In this document: positions 45,487-54,655 of the stretch, piece by piece
Numbering within the stretch: position 1 is the first letter of the stretch
Layout: each line of letters opens with the position of its first letter
Translations under genes and position numbers: made by a program
The notes under the pieces: generated by a model
What the model saw: the letters and a program-made list of their open reading frames with translations, nothing else
Databases searched by the model: none
What the model was told of the DNA's origin: nothing
From: Bilifractor porci
GTDB lineage: Bacteria > Bacillota > Clostridia > Lachnospirales > Lachnospiraceae
DNA length: 64,000 bases
Direction: 5' to 3'
Assembly: GCF_009696005.1 (NCBI RefSeq)
Contig: NZ_VUMV01000003.1
Location: 124,001 to 188,000 of the forward strand

Positions 45487-45581
45487 GCCGATGTCTGGCA
45501 TGACTTCGGCTTATCTTTTATTATTATTTTCTTTTACAGGCAAATATTCCAGAAGCCGCCCCGCAATGCCGAATTCCCTGC

Positions 45582-45618
45582 ACTGCTCCAGGAGTCCTCC
45601 GCGGACTCCTGGAGCAGT
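45582..45618. repeat. perfect 16-bp inverted repeat in the galM 3' region
   Basis: ACTGCTCCAGGAGTCC (45582-45597), five bases, then the exact complement (45603-45618). It lies between the galM stop and its terminator and has no T-run. Confidence 0.85.
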
Positions 45619-45663
45619 TACGAAGTGGCGAAGCCGGAACAGATGGCGTAACAAAATCAGCAA

Positions 45664-46719
45664 TCAGGGAAGCACCCTGCTGAAACGATAGACGGTTGCG
45701 GACTCAAATGCCCCTCCTGCCCTCAGCACGGGCTGGGCAAACTGCGGGAGGTTGACCGCGTTCGGAAAATACTGCGTCTCCATGGCAAAGCCGGAACGGA
45801 AGTCATAAACGGCTCCGGCTTTGCCTTTCTGCTTCTTCAAAAAATTACCTGTGTAGAACTGCAGGCCGGGCTCATCCGTGATGACCTCCATCCGCAGACC
45901 GGTCTTTGGGGCAAAAACGACCGCGGCCCTCCGCATACGATCCTGTTTTTCCGCGAGCACATAATTGTGGTCATACCCGCCCGTCAGCTGCAGCTGTTCG
46001 TCCGCTCTTTCGATGTCCGCACCGATTTCTTTCGGAGCGCGGAAATCAAACGGAGTTCCCTCTACCTCCGCCTGCTCTCCGGTCGGTATTCCGCCCTTTC
46101 TGACGGGAATGAACTGCTCCGCAAAAATCTGCACCTGATGTCCGCAGATATCTGTCCCGCTTCCCTGACCGTTCAGATTGAAATAGCTGTGATTGGTAGG
46201 ATTGCAGACGGTGTCCTGATCTGCCTGCGCGCGCCAGAGCAGCTGCAGCGCGCCCTCCTCCGGAAAAGAATAAGTCACAGAGATCACCAGATTTCCCGGA
46301 AAACCCTGGTCGCCGTCCGGGGAGTACAGCGAAAAGGTAATGGAAGTTCCGTCGGCGGACACACCTTCGGTCTTCCAGATCCGTTTTTCATAGCGGTTCC
46401 ATCCGCTGTGGAGATTGTTTTCCCCTTCATTGCGGTCCAGACAGAAAGTTTTCCCGTTCAGGGAAAAGGAAGCTCCGTCGATCCGATTCGCGTTTCTCCC
46501 TACACTGCCGCCCATGGAGGCGTCCCCCTCCTCATAGCCTCTGACATCATCATAGCCCAGCACAACATCTGTCAGCCTGCCGTCTCTGTCCTCTGTCCGA
46601 AACGCGACCAGTGATGCCCCGAAATCTGTGAGGTCTGCTTCACACGTTCCCCGCCTGATGGTATACAGAGACGCCTGCTTCCCGTCTGCCGTTGTTCCGA
46701 ATTCTTTTTTCCCGCTCAT
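45664..46719 (-). CDS. galM: aldose 1-epimerase (galactose mutarotase)
   Basis: This enzyme interconverts alpha and beta anomers of hexoses. The 351-residue beta-sandwich protein has NPTNHSYFNL (catalytic His177), an earlier NNLHSGW (His104), GYDHNYVL and the Glu-bearing DEPGLQFYTGNF segment. It overlaps the end of the upstream LacI-type gene by ATGA, so expression is tied to that regulator. Position next to an alpha-glucan operon suggests a role with glucose released from maltodextrins or with another sugar sensed by its regulator. Confidence 0.95.
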   Translation of the reverse strand: MSGKKEFGTTADGKQASLYTIRRGTCEADLTDFGASLVAFRTEDRDGRLTDVVLGYDDVRGYEEGDASMGGSVGRNANRIDGASFSLNGKTFCLDRNEGENNLHSGWNRYEKRIWKTEGVSADGTSITFSLYSPDGDQGFPGNLVISVTYSFPEEGALQLLWRAQADQDTVCNPTNHSYFNLNGQGSGTDICGHQVQIFAEQFIPVRKGGIPTGEQAEVEGTPFDFRAPKEIGADIERADEQLQLTGGYDHNYVLAEKQDRMRRAAVVFAPKTGLRMEVITDEPGLQFYTGNFLKKQKGKAGAVYDFRSGFAMETQYFPNAVNLPQFAQPVLRAGGAFESATVYRFSRVLP

Positions 46720-47753
46720 TTTCCCCTCCTCTGAAACCCCGGTTCTGCAAGATCCCGGACGGAGTCCCCCTCCTTCAGCGCCGCACTAAATACAATGCTC
46801 TGGACCGGCTCTTCCTTTTTTTCATGTTTCAATTCCAGCCGGTGAAGAACCAGTTCGACCGCTTTCCGTCCCATTTCTTCCATCGGCTGCGCGACGACGG
46901 TCAGATCCGGCTTCATGATATGCGGCAGGATCAGGTCATCAAATCCCAGCATGGAGATGCTGCCCGGACAGTCTGCCCCCTCTTCATTGAGTGCCATGAC
47001 AGCGCCGAGATTCAGGTCATAGTTTGTCAGAAAAACGGCTGTCGGCGGATCCTCCAGCCGCAGCAGCTCCTTCATGCCGCGGTACCCGTGTTCCACCGAA
47101 TGGCTTCCCAGTTTCAGGTACTCCGGAGGAATAGAAAGGGAAGACTCTGACATAGCCAGCTCCAAACCCTTCATACGCTGAATTCCGGTATATTCCATCT
47201 TTGAGGCGATCGCCGCAATTTTCCTGTGATGTTTCCGCATCAGATACTTTCCGGCAAGGTAGGCTGCCTGCTGATTATTCACCGTCACGCTGTCATATCC
47301 TGACCCGCTGACCCTGCGGTCAAGAAGAACCACCGGGATGCCCGACTCGTCCGCCGGGGAAAGGAACTCCGCCGTGTGCGCCACCGGGGTTATGATGATG
47401 CCGTCCACCTTCTTGTTCACCAGAAAGCGGACATTTTCCGCCTCCTGCCCCTCGTTGTTGCGGGAATCACAGATGAGCATGCCGTACCCGTGTCTGCTTA
47501 ATTCCGCCCCGATATAGCTGACCAGCGTCCCGTTGAAAATACTGGCGGCGTTATAACAGATCACCCCGATGGTTTTTGTGCGGTTTGTCACCAGTCCCCT
47601 GGCGATCTCATTGACCTGATAATGCAGCTTTTCTACAGCCGCGTCTATTTTTTCCCGGTTTTTCGGAAGAACATTCCCGCCGTTCAGATATTTTGAAATC
47701 GTTGCCAGTGACAGACCGGTCTCCCGGCTGATATCCTTGATTGTTGCCGCCAT
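46716..47753 (-). CDS. LacI/GalR family transcriptional regulator
   Basis: A 345-residue regulator: helix-turn-helix ATIKDISRETGLSLATISKYL at residues 3-23 followed by the hinge and effector domain (SMLGFDDLILPHIMKPDLTVV near the C terminus). ATG 47753 with GAGGT 6 bases upstream is chosen; the in-frame ATG at 47855 lies at the promoter. It is cotranscribed with galM. An operator-like GCAACGTTTCGC over its own -35 box suggests autoregulation. It may also act on the similar sites at 45311-45406. Ligand unknown. Confidence 0.9.
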   Translation of the reverse strand: MAATIKDISRETGLSLATISKYLNGGNVLPKNREKIDAAVEKLHYQVNEIARGLVTNRTKTIGVICYNAASIFNGTLVSYIGAELSRHGYGMLICDSRNNEGQEAENVRFLVNKKVDGIIITPVAHTAEFLSPADESGIPVVLLDRRVSGSGYDSVTVNNQQAAYLAGKYLMRKHHRKIAAIASKMEYTGIQRMKGLELAMSESSLSIPPEYLKLGSHSVEHGYRGMKELLRLEDPPTAVFLTNYDLNLGAVMALNEEGADCPGSISMLGFDDLILPHIMKPDLTVVAQPMEEMGRKAVELVLHRLELKHEKKEEPVQSIVFSAALKEGDSVRDLAEPGFQRRGK

Positions 47754-47826
47754 TCCCCACACCTCATAAAGAACACGATGGCAAAACGTACATAAAAGCA
47801 CAGAGATGCCGTCTATGAATACTGCA

Positions 47827-47863
47827 ATTTTATCAAAAAAGTACATGGTTTGCAACGTTTCGC
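47827..47863 (-). promoter_or_regulatory. promoter and operator-like site of the lacI-galM operon
   Basis: TTGCAA (47850-47855), 17 bp, TAAAAT (47827-47832) on the minus strand. A LacI-type palindrome, GCAACGTTTCGC at 47852-47863, overlaps the -35 box. Confidence 0.7.
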
Positions 47864-47923
47864 TTATGCATATTGCGGGATTTTGCGTCTGGTGTCTGAA
47901 AAAGCCGCGGACAATTCCGCGGC

Positions 47924-48205
47924 TTATCTGACTTCAAAATAATATTCGTGTTCCTGTACCGAAATCGTTTTTTTCTCGATCCGGCTGATCTCGATAAAGC
48001 GGGCTTCCTGCAGCTCCCGGATCAATCGGTACAGCTGCTCCCAGGTGCCCTGCGCCTCCATGACAACGGTTCCGTCCCACTGGTTCTCCACCCAGCCGGT
48101 TACGCCGAGTTCTTCGGCAAATACCCTGGCACGATAACGAAAGCCGACTCCCTGCACCTCCCCGGAGAAGATATACCTCCGGCGGATCAGACCGGCCCCG
48201 CTCAT
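47924..48205 (-). CDS. acyP: acylphosphatase
   Basis: A 93-residue enzyme that hydrolyses acyl phosphates. The active-site motif [12 protein letters not shown] (Arg23) and the catalytic asparagine in GWVENQWDG (Asn41) are both intact. It overlaps the end of the Na/Pi symporter gene by ATGA and so is translationally coupled to it, an unusual partner for a housekeeping hydrolase. The link to phosphate uptake is suggestive only. Confidence 0.95.
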   Translation of the reverse strand: MSGAGLIRRRYIFSGEVQGVGFRYRARVFAEELGVTGWVENQWDGTVVMEAQGTWEQLYRLIRELQEARFIEISRIEKKTISVQEHEYYFEVR

Positions 48206-50115
48206 AGGATCCCCTGTTTTTTCAGTGCTGCCTTTTCCTTTCTCGCGACTGGTTCTGCAGCGGATACGGCGCTCTTTTCCTGGATTTTCTTTTTCTTCCT
48301 GTCGCCCTTTCCGGAGTCCTTATCCACGCCTTTTTTCTTTTTCTTTTTCGGCGGAACATAGGCGGGAAGCTGGTATTTTTCCCGGAAGGACTCAAACTCA
48401 TCCACAAACTCCGGCTCGTTTCCGTTTTTCAGCTCGTTCAGATAACTGTGCGTCTCAAAAGAGGAATTCCGGGTCTGGATGATGCATACGGCCACATTGG
48501 AGCAGTGGTCGCTGACTCTCTCGCAGTTTGTCAGGTAATCCGTCAGCAGAATTCCCAGTTCCGGGCGGCAGATACCGGCCTGGAGACGATCCACATGGTG
48601 GTTCTTGATTTCCTTTGTCAGATCGTCAATCACCTCTTCCAGCGGTTCGACCTTATCCGCCTCTGTATCGTCATCCCTGGCAAAGGAATCCACCGTCATG
48701 ATCAGGATCTCTTCCAGCGCATTTCTCAGGACAACAAGCTCTGCCTCTGCTTCCGCCGAGAATTTCAGCTTTTTCGCATGCATCTCCTGCGCCAGCTTGG
48801 TCATGTTAATGGCGTGATCGCCGATCCGCTCAAAATCATTGATGCTGTGCAGCATCTCGGAAACGGCATTATTGTCATCGTCAGCCAGCTCCCGGCTGGA
48901 AAGACGGATCAGGAAGGTATCCAGTTCATCCTCCAGATAATCCAGCCGTTCTTCCATGACTGAAATTTTCTCCGCCGACTCCTGACTGTACTCCTCAAAA
49001 AGAGTCATCGCCTGATGAAAGGAATCCCTGGCAAGGCTGGCCATCTCTCTGGTTTTTTCCCTGCACTGACGAACCGCCAGCCCCGGAGAAAGCAGAAGTC
49101 TCTCGTCCAGCAGCACCTGCGGCGACTGCTCGTCCTCTTCCCGCAGGGGAACCAGCTTTTCCGCCATGGCGACCAGCTTCCCGGAAAACGGAAGCAGGAA
49201 TAAAATGGTGCCGACATTAAATACCGAATGAAAAACAGCGATTCCCAGTGATGATATCGTACTTTCAAAGAAAGGCATACGAACCAGGTAGCGAAGAATA
49301 AAATAAAGAACCAGCCAGACCACCGTTCCGATAATCTTGATTCCAATATGGATCGCAGGCACCCGTTTTGCCTTGCGGCTTACCCCGATGCCGGAAAGGA
49401 TTGCCGTCACACAGGTGCCGATATTGGCGCCCATAACCAGCGGTATGGCCATACCTACGCTGATGGAACCGGTAAGGGAGAGAGCCTGCAGCACGCCGAT
49501 GGAGGCTGCGGAGGACTGAATAATGCCGGTAAAAGCCGTCCCGATCAGAACTCCGATGATCGGATTATCAAAAGCGATAAGAATTTTCTGGAACTGCGGC
49601 ATCTCTGCCAACGGAGAAACCGCATTGGACATGATGGTCATGCCGTACATCAGCACCGCGAAACCGCAGAGAATGGTACCGATGTCTTTCTTTTTCTGGG
49701 ACTTTCCCGCCATGATCATAATCACGCCGACCAGCGCGACAATCGGGGAAAAGTTCTCCGGCTTCAGCATGGAGATAAAGAAATTATCCGACTGAATGCC
49801 AGAGAGGGAAAGGATCCAGGCGGTCAGTGTTGTGCCGAAATCCGATCCCATAATCACACAGACGGTCTGCTCGATTTCCATGATACCGGAATTGACCAGG
49901 CCTACCAGCATAACCGTAAGCGCAGATGAAGACTGGATAGCAATCGTTACTACCGCGCCCAATACAAGACTTTTCCATTTGCTGGAGGTCATTTTTTTCA
50001 GGATAGACTCCAGACGTCCGCCGGCCATTTTCTCCAGATAATTGGACATGACATTCATTCCAAAGAGAAAAAACGCAAGCCCTCCACACAATGCAAACAG
50101 ATTATAGATATTCAT
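48202..50115 (-). CDS. Na+/phosphate cotransporter family protein with PhoU-like domain
   Basis: A 637-residue fusion. The N-terminal part (about 1-310) is a NptA/PNaS-type symporter with two inverted repeats, each holding a QSSSA-type motif (61-65 QSSSA and 200-204 QSSAA). The C-terminal half (about 340-560) is PhoU-like helical bundle with [10 protein letters not shown] and ERVSDHCSN motifs. The last ~50 residues are strongly Lys-rich, starting at PPKKKKKKG. It probably imports inorganic phosphate with sodium and regulates itself through the PhoU part. Promoter at 50214-50242. Confidence 0.92.
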   Translation of the reverse strand: MNIYNLFALCGGLAFFLFGMNVMSNYLEKMAGGRLESILKKMTSSKWKSLVLGAVVTIAIQSSSALTVMLVGLVNSGIMEIEQTVCVIMGSDFGTTLTAWILSLSGIQSDNFFISMLKPENFSPIVALVGVIMIMAGKSQKKKDIGTILCGFAVLMYGMTIMSNAVSPLAEMPQFQKILIAFDNPIIGVLIGTAFTGIIQSSAASIGVLQALSLTGSISVGMAIPLVMGANIGTCVTAILSGIGVSRKAKRVPAIHIGIKIIGTVVWLVLYFILRYLVRMPFFESTISSLGIAVFHSVFNVGTILFLLPFSGKLVAMAEKLVPLREEDEQSPQVLLDERLLLSPGLAVRQCREKTREMASLARDSFHQAMTLFEEYSQESAEKISVMEERLDYLEDELDTFLIRLSSRELADDDNNAVSEMLHSINDFERIGDHAINMTKLAQEMHAKKLKFSAEAEAELVVLRNALEEILIMTVDSFARDDDTEADKVEPLEEVIDDLTKEIKNHHVDRLQAGICRPELGILLTDYLTNCERVSDHCSNVAVCIIQTRNSSFETHSYLNELKNGNEPEFVDEFESFREKYQLPAYVPPKKKKKKGVDKDSGKGDRKKKKIQEKSAVSAAEPVARKEKAALKKQGIL

Positions 50116-50213
50116 ACACTCTCCCGCGCCGCCTGCGCGTCACTCCATGCTCCTATTTATTGTCTCCATAAAAAAAACTTCTGTGCTTTTGTCCGGAAGC
50201 CGGACTATACAGC

Positions 50214-50242
50214 AATATAAATAGAAATGCCCTGTCTGTCAA
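50214..50242 (-). promoter_or_regulatory. promoter of the Na/Pi symporter-acylphosphatase operon
   Basis: Consensus TTGACA (50237-50242), 17 bp, TATATT (50214-50219) on the minus strand. The -35 box overlaps the last codons of the upstream ABC ATPase gene. Confidence 0.85.
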
Positions 50243-51054
50243 ATGCCCTGCTCCGTCGAGAGGAGGATCCGGTCATTGTCCAGGGCAGAACCGGAGCCCT
50301 GCGTGAATTTCTCCAGAAGGTCATCCACGGTCATCCCCTCTCTTTCCTTCCCCTCTGCGCTGAAGACCACCTTGCCGCCGCTCATCATCAGCGTACGGTT
50401 TCCCAGCTCCAGCGCCTGGCTCATGTTATGCGTGACCATCAGGCAGGTGATCTTCCGCTCTTTTACGATTTTTTTCGTCAGATCCAGAACCTTTTCCGCT
50501 GTCGCCGGATCCAGAGCGGCCGTGTGCTCGTCCAGAAGCAGCAGCTTCGGCGTAACCACAGTGGCCATGAGCAGGGTGAGTGCCTGCCTCTGCCCGCCGG
50601 AAAGAAGCCCGACCGGGTTTTTCATCCGGTCCTCCAGGCCCATGTGTAGCAGAGCCAGCTGTTCCCGGAACAGCTCTTTTTCCTTCTTCGTCACCCGGCT
50701 GAAAACATCGTGTCTCCTGGTAGACGCCCGCAGATAGGCCACCGCCAGGTTCTCTTCGATTGTCATATGCGGGGCGGTTCCCATCAGCGGATCCTGGAAA
50801 AGCCGGCCGATAAAACGGCTGCGGACATGCTCCGGGACGAAGGTAATGTCCTGGCCGTCCAGCTCAATCATGCCCCTGTCCACGAAGAAGCTTCCGGCAA
50901 TCGCATTGAACATCGTGGATTTTCCCGCCCCGTTTGATCCGACAATCGTGGCAAAATCTCCGTCCTTCAGTTCCAGAGAGAGATCGTCCAGCGCGACCTT
51001 TTCATTTACCGTCCCTCTGTTAAAAACCTTTGAAAGGTGCAGCAGTCTGAGCAT
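50239..51054 (-). CDS. ABC transporter ATP-binding protein (TrpXYZ-like family)
   Basis: A 271-residue ATPase with Walker A GSNGAGKST (39-47), signature LSGGQRQALTL and Walker B LLLLDEHTAALDP. The layout and the partner permease place it in the group whose members import aromatic amino acids or related small molecules (TrpXYZ-like, COG1101). It lies 2 bp after the permease gene. The usual binding-protein gene of this family is not adjacent. Confidence 0.88.
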   Translation of the reverse strand: MLRLLHLSKVFNRGTVNEKVALDDLSLELKDGDFATIVGSNGAGKSTMFNAIAGSFFVDRGMIELDGQDITFVPEHVRSRFIGRLFQDPLMGTAPHMTIEENLAVAYLRASTRRHDVFSRVTKKEKELFREQLALLHMGLEDRMKNPVGLLSGGQRQALTLLMATVVTPKLLLLDEHTAALDPATAEKVLDLTKKIVKERKITCLMVTHNMSQALELGNRTLMMSGGKVVFSAEGKEREGMTVDDLLEKFTQGSGSALDNDRILLSTEQGI

Positions 51055-51056
51055 CG

Positions 51057-52007
51057 TTATTTTGCCTCCTCTTCCGCCATCTTCCTGTGTTCCCGCATGG
51101 CCGCGGCCTTTTTCCGCTGCAGCGCGATCTGATCCTTTGCCGCAGGCGCCGCACAGGCGATCGCAACGATAATCGCGGATACCAGCTTGAAGGCCTCTGT
51201 CGGCACCTTCAGCCGGAGGGCAATCGAAATGATAAACCGGTACAGGCAGGATCCCAGAACCACGCAGGAGATCCTCCAGAGCATATTGCCGCTTTTTCTG
51301 GAAATGGTCTCGCCGATAATCAGAGAGGCCAGCGCGATGGTAACCATCCCGGTACCCAGGTTAATATCTGAGGTCTTATTGTACTGTCCGATCAGCGAAC
51401 CGGCCAGCCCTGTCATGGCATTGGCAAAACACAGGCCGACCGTTACGGTGAACTGCGGATTAATTGATGATGCCCGGACCATGGCCGGGCTGTCTCCGGT
51501 TGCACGGATCGAAAGCCCCAGCCGTGTTCCCAGAAACCACTTGATAAAAAGAACAACCAGCGCCAGGATCAGCGCCAGAAAAATAAGGCTGCTCCACTCC
51601 TGCCACCAGGCTGCCCCGCTGATTCCCTTTACCAGCGTAAATACCGTGTCTGTCCCGAAAATAGGCAGATTGGAGGAAAAGCCCATAACCGCCAGGTTAA
51701 TGGTGTACAGGCCTGTGTTTACGATAATGCCGGCCAGGATGCTCTGGACACCGAATTTCGTCTGCAGAAGGGCGGTAATATAGCCCGAACAGATGCCTGC
51801 CGCGACCGAGGCAAACAGGGCAAGTACCGGATGTCCCGCAATCGTGACGACGGCGCCGACCGCGCATCCCAGTGTATAACAGCCGTCCGTGGACAGGTCA
51901 CAGATATCCAGGATACTGAAGCTGATAAACAGGGAGAGCGCGACCAGTCCGTAAATCAGTCCCACCTCCAACGCTGTCTGTACAATCTGCGGTGTTAAAA
52001 AATTCAT
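51057..52007 (-). CDS. ABC transporter permease (TrpXYZ-like, COG4120 type)
   Basis: A 316-residue branched-chain-type permease with about eight to nine transmembrane helices, beginning with a DLSTDGCYTLGCAVGAV membrane motif and containing GTRLGLSIRATGDSPAMVRASS as the cytoplasmic coupling loop. The C-terminal tail is Lys/Glu-rich and probably cytoplasmic. It works with the ATPase immediately downstream. Substrate is uncertain. Confidence 0.88.
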   Translation of the reverse strand: MNFLTPQIVQTALEVGLIYGLVALSLFISFSILDICDLSTDGCYTLGCAVGAVVTIAGHPVLALFASVAAGICSGYITALLQTKFGVQSILAGIIVNTGLYTINLAVMGFSSNLPIFGTDTVFTLVKGISGAAWWQEWSSLIFLALILALVVLFIKWFLGTRLGLSIRATGDSPAMVRASSINPQFTVTVGLCFANAMTGLAGSLIGQYNKTSDINLGTGMVTIALASLIIGETISRKSGNMLWRISCVVLGSCLYRFIISIALRLKVPTEAFKLVSAIIVAIACAAPAAKDQIALQRKKAAAMREHRKMAEEEAK

Positions 52008-52073
52008 GATTCTTCCCTCACGTCAAAACAAGCTTTCACACCCCGCCGGGGCGCCGGAATACGAATACGTCTC

Positions 52074-52370
52074 TTAGTGTTTCCGGATATAAATCATAAT
52101 ATAGATCAGGTCGGCGACAGAAATCGCGACGGATACAATCCCCATATAAGGATGCCGGATAAAGGCCATAAGCAGCTCCGCCACTCCGAGGACAACCAGA
52201 AAAATGCCGATCGCCGTCTGGTATTTCCGCTCCTCTACAGGATCTCTTTTCTTATCCTTATATTTGCCTGAAAAGGCATCCAGGATTCCTCTCCCTTTTC
52301 CCATAAAAAATACAACGGCCAGGACGCCCAGAAGCACAGCCATAAACAAGTCAAATTCCGGGGTAAACAT
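52074..52370 (-). CDS. small membrane protein, possibly DUF3784-like
   Basis: A 98-residue protein with about three predicted transmembrane segments (about 5-25, 55-75, 77-95) and a charged loop KYKDKKRDPVEERKYQ between the first two. The FFMGKGRGILDAFSGK segment resembles the GKG-containing start of DUF3784 proteins, but I could not confirm this. Its start codon overlaps the rimI stop by one base (TGATG), and GGAGG lies upstream. Function unknown; it sits between tRNA-modification genes and the ABC pair. Confidence 0.7.
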   Translation of the reverse strand: MFTPEFDLFMAVLLGVLAVVFFMGKGRGILDAFSGKYKDKKRDPVEERKYQTAIGIFLVVLGVAELLMAFIRHPYMGIVSVAISVADLIYIMIYIRKH

Positions 52371-52834
52371 CAGTTTTCTTCCTCCTCGTCTCTGCACAGT
52401 ACCCTGGCATCCTCCACCGGGTCTGCATAATATTGTTTCCGGATCCCTACCTGACGGAATCCGTGCGCCTCATACAGGCGGTTTGCCGGAGCATTTCCCC
52501 TGCGCACCTCCAGGAATATTTTCCTCACTCCGAGCTGTGTGCTTCTGTGGATCAGTTCTTCCAGAAGGAACGTGCCGATCCGCTTCCCCCTCTGTTCCGG
52601 ATCGACGGAAACATTGGTAATGTCCCCGGTGTCCAGGGACTGCAGGAGCCCGCAGTATCCCAGGATGCGGTCCGTGTCTTCTTCCGGAACCGCAACCAGA
52701 AACAGGGCATCTCCGGAAGAAAGCATCTCCAGGAAACTCTTCCTGCTCCATGGCCTGGAAAAATTTTTCTGCTCCAGGAGCGCTACCTGGTCCAGATCCC
52801 TTTCCGCCATGGGGCGGATTCTTATCGGACTCAC
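52370..52834 (-). CDS. rimI: ribosomal protein S18-alanine N-acetyltransferase RimI
   Basis: A GNAT acetyltransferase of 154 residues with the motif A segment SVDPEQRGKRIGTFLLEEL (about 75-93) and the RRGNAPANRLYEAHGF C-terminal signature. It acetylates the S18 N-terminal alanine or other protein N termini. The start is GTG 52834, overlapping the tsaB stop by GTGA. The tsaE-tsaB-rimI order is widespread in bacteria. Confidence 0.93.
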   Translation of the reverse strand: MSPIRIRPMAERDLDQVALLEQKNFSRPWSRKSFLEMLSSGDALFLVAVPEEDTDRILGYCGLLQSLDTGDITNVSVDPEQRGKRIGTFLLEELIHRSTQLGVRKIFLEVRRGNAPANRLYEAHGFRQVGIRKQYYADPVEDARVLCRDEEEEN

Positions 52835-53640
52835 TTCCCGCCGCCCCTCTCCGGAGAAACAGGACCGGCCGTTTTTTCCTCCGGGCCGCTTTCCTGTCCG
52901 GCATGCATCCTGGCCTCTCTCTCCCTCTCCGCCTGGGACTTTCTCAGATACTCCGGGGCAAAGGAATCCGGATCTGTCAGCAATTCCGGATGCAGGATCC
53001 TGCCCTGTCTTCTCCCCTCTGTGCTCCCGCAGAGGCGCTCCATCGCCAGGGCTCCCACGGCACCGGCCCTCTGCCTGCACAGGTGGGCGGGAGCCATCGA
53101 CCAGGGCACCCGCAGCTGTCTTTGCAGCATGTCCCCGCAGACATCCGCACCGTCGCCGAGAACCGTCACCGGTTTTCCCATCTGGTTCAGTTCCTGCACG
53201 ATCTCTTCGGCCGCTTTCGGCTTCTGCGGACGGAGTACCTGGAGCATGTGATCCCGGAAACAGTAAATCCCGGTATATACCTGTGCCCTGCGCGCGTCCA
53301 TCATGGGGCAGACCAGTCCCTCCACATCATATAAATTATACGCGAGAGCGTCCACAGTCTCAACCGGAATGATCGGAATCTGCAGCGCAAGCCCAAGACC
53401 CTTTGCCGTGGCCGCGCCGATCCGCAGCCCCGTAAAGGATCCCGGCCCCTTTGCGATAGCGATGGCATCCAGTCCGTCTTTGGGAATTCCAAGCATCCGC
53501 ATGACCTCATCGAGCATGGGCAGCAAGGTCTGTGAATGTGTTTTTTTGTAGTTCACGGAGTACTCCGCAAGCAGTCCGTCGTTCTCAAGAACAGCTGCAG
53601 AGGCAACCAGCCCCGAGCTGTCCAGCGCAAGCAATCTCAT
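52831..53640 (-). CDS. tsaB: tRNA threonylcarbamoyladenosine biosynthesis protein TsaB
   Basis: TsaB is the ASKHA-fold partner of TsaD in making t6A37 on ANN-decoding tRNAs. The 269-residue protein begins LLALDSSGLVASAAV, carries KGPGSFTGLRIGAATAKGL (about 64-82) and MDARRAQVYTG. The C-terminal 35 residues are a Glu/Gly/Arg-rich extension beyond the usual length. It overlaps tsaE by four bases. tsaD is not in the window. Confidence 0.95.
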   Translation of the reverse strand: MRLLALDSSGLVASAAVLENDGLLAEYSVNYKKTHSQTLLPMLDEVMRMLGIPKDGLDAIAIAKGPGSFTGLRIGAATAKGLGLALQIPIIPVETVDALAYNLYDVEGLVCPMMDARRAQVYTGIYCFRDHMLQVLRPQKPKAAEEIVQELNQMGKPVTVLGDGADVCGDMLQRQLRVPWSMAPAHLCRQRAGAVGALAMERLCGSTEGRRQGRILHPELLTDPDSFAPEYLRKSQAEREREARMHAGQESGPEEKTAGPVSPERGGGK

Positions 53641-54068
53641 TCTGAAAGTCCTTCCAGTTCAATCTTCCGGTAGGAAAATCCCTTCTCCGGATTTTTTGTA
53701 ATGGTCACAGCAATAATGTTCTCCGGCAGAAGCTCCTGCACCTGCCCCGCCCACTCAATCAGGCAGACGCCGTCTCCAAAGAGGTAGTCGTCAAATCCGA
53801 CCTCTTCCATTTCTTCCGGCTCTTCAATCCGGTAGACATCGAAGTGGTAGAGCGGCAGCCGTCCTCCGGCGTACTCCTGGACGATCGTAAAGGTCGGGCT
53901 TGTGACCGGATCGGTAATTCCCAGTCCTGCGGCCATGCCCTGGGCGAATACGGTTTTCCCCGCTCCCAGATCCCCGTTCAGTGTGTAAATCTGTCCGGCC
54001 TCGGCCTTTTCTCCCAGACTTCTGGCAAAGGCAAAGGTTTCCTCCGGACTGCTGGTTTCCTTTATCAT
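53637..54068 (-). CDS. tsaE: tRNA threonylcarbamoyladenosine biosynthesis ATPase TsaE
   Basis: A P-loop ATPase of 143 residues that drives TsaB-TsaD turnover in t6A synthesis. Walker A is GDLGAGKT (32-39), followed by SPTFTIVQEY and the YHFDVYRIEE motif. ATG 54068 with AGGAA close upstream is used; an ATG at 54116 would put the start inside the divergent promoter region. Confidence 0.95.
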   Translation of the reverse strand: MIKETSSPEETFAFARSLGEKAEAGQIYTLNGDLGAGKTVFAQGMAAGLGITDPVTSPTFTIVQEYAGGRLPLYHFDVYRIEEPEEMEEVGFDDYLFGDGVCLIEWAGQVQELLPENIIAVTITKNPEKGFSYRKIELEGLSE

Positions 54069-54095
54069 TTTTTCCTGTCTCTTTCCCTGCATATC

Positions 54096-54104
54096 TGTTA
54101 TAAT
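54096..54104 (+). promoter_or_regulatory. extended -10 promoter of the cyclophilin gene
   Basis: TGTTATAAT on the plus strand, a consensus -10 (54099-54104) with TGn extension and no clear -35 match, 33 bp before the ATG. Confidence 0.7.
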
Positions 54105-54136
54105 GAACGCCATCAAACGAAAGGAGCTGTAAACAG

Positions 54137-54655
54137 ATGTCTAATCCTGTAGTAACGATTACAATGGAGAACGGCGACGTCATGAAAGCCGAACTGTATC
54201 CGGACAAGGCACCCAATACCGTCAATAACTTTATCTCCCTGGTCTCGCGCGGTTTTTATGACGGACTGATTTTCCACAGAGTCATTTCCGGTTTTATGAT
54301 CCAGGGCGGCGACCCGGATGGAAACGGAACCGGGGGACCGGGGTATTCCATCAAAGGAGAATTTATATCCAACGGGTTCCACAATGACCTTTCCCACACA
54401 GAGGGCGTGCTCTCCATGGCAAGGGCAATGGACCCGGATTCCGCCGGAAGCCAGTTCTTCATCATGCACAAAGCCGCCCCTTACCTGGACGGCCAGTACG
54501 CTGCCTTCGGCAAAATAACCGAGGGAGGCGATGTGGTAGATAAAATTGCCTCTGTTCGGACGGACTTTATGGACCGCCCTGTGGAGGAGCAGAAAATCCG
54601 CTCTATCACAGTGGAAACCTTCGGCACGGATTATCCGGAACCGGAACGGATCTGA
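54137..54655 (+). CDS. cyclophilin-type peptidyl-prolyl cis-trans isomerase
   Basis: A 172-residue cytosolic cyclophilin that catalyses proline isomerisation during folding. The core has FHRVISGFMIQGGD (about 46-59, with the catalytic Arg) and MARAMDPDSAGSQFFI, typical of the bacterial PpiB type. No signal peptide is present. It is a single plus-strand gene among minus-strand neighbours, with its own extended -10 promoter. Its stop codon directly abuts the convergent stop of the next gene. Confidence 0.95.
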   Translation: MSNPVVTITMENGDVMKAELYPDKAPNTVNNFISLVSRGFYDGLIFHRVISGFMIQGGDPDGNGTGGPGYSIKGEFISNGFHNDLSHTEGVLSMARAMDPDSAGSQFFIMHKAAPYLDGQYAAFGKITEGGDVVDKIASVRTDFMDRPVEEQKIRSITVETFGTDYPEPERI

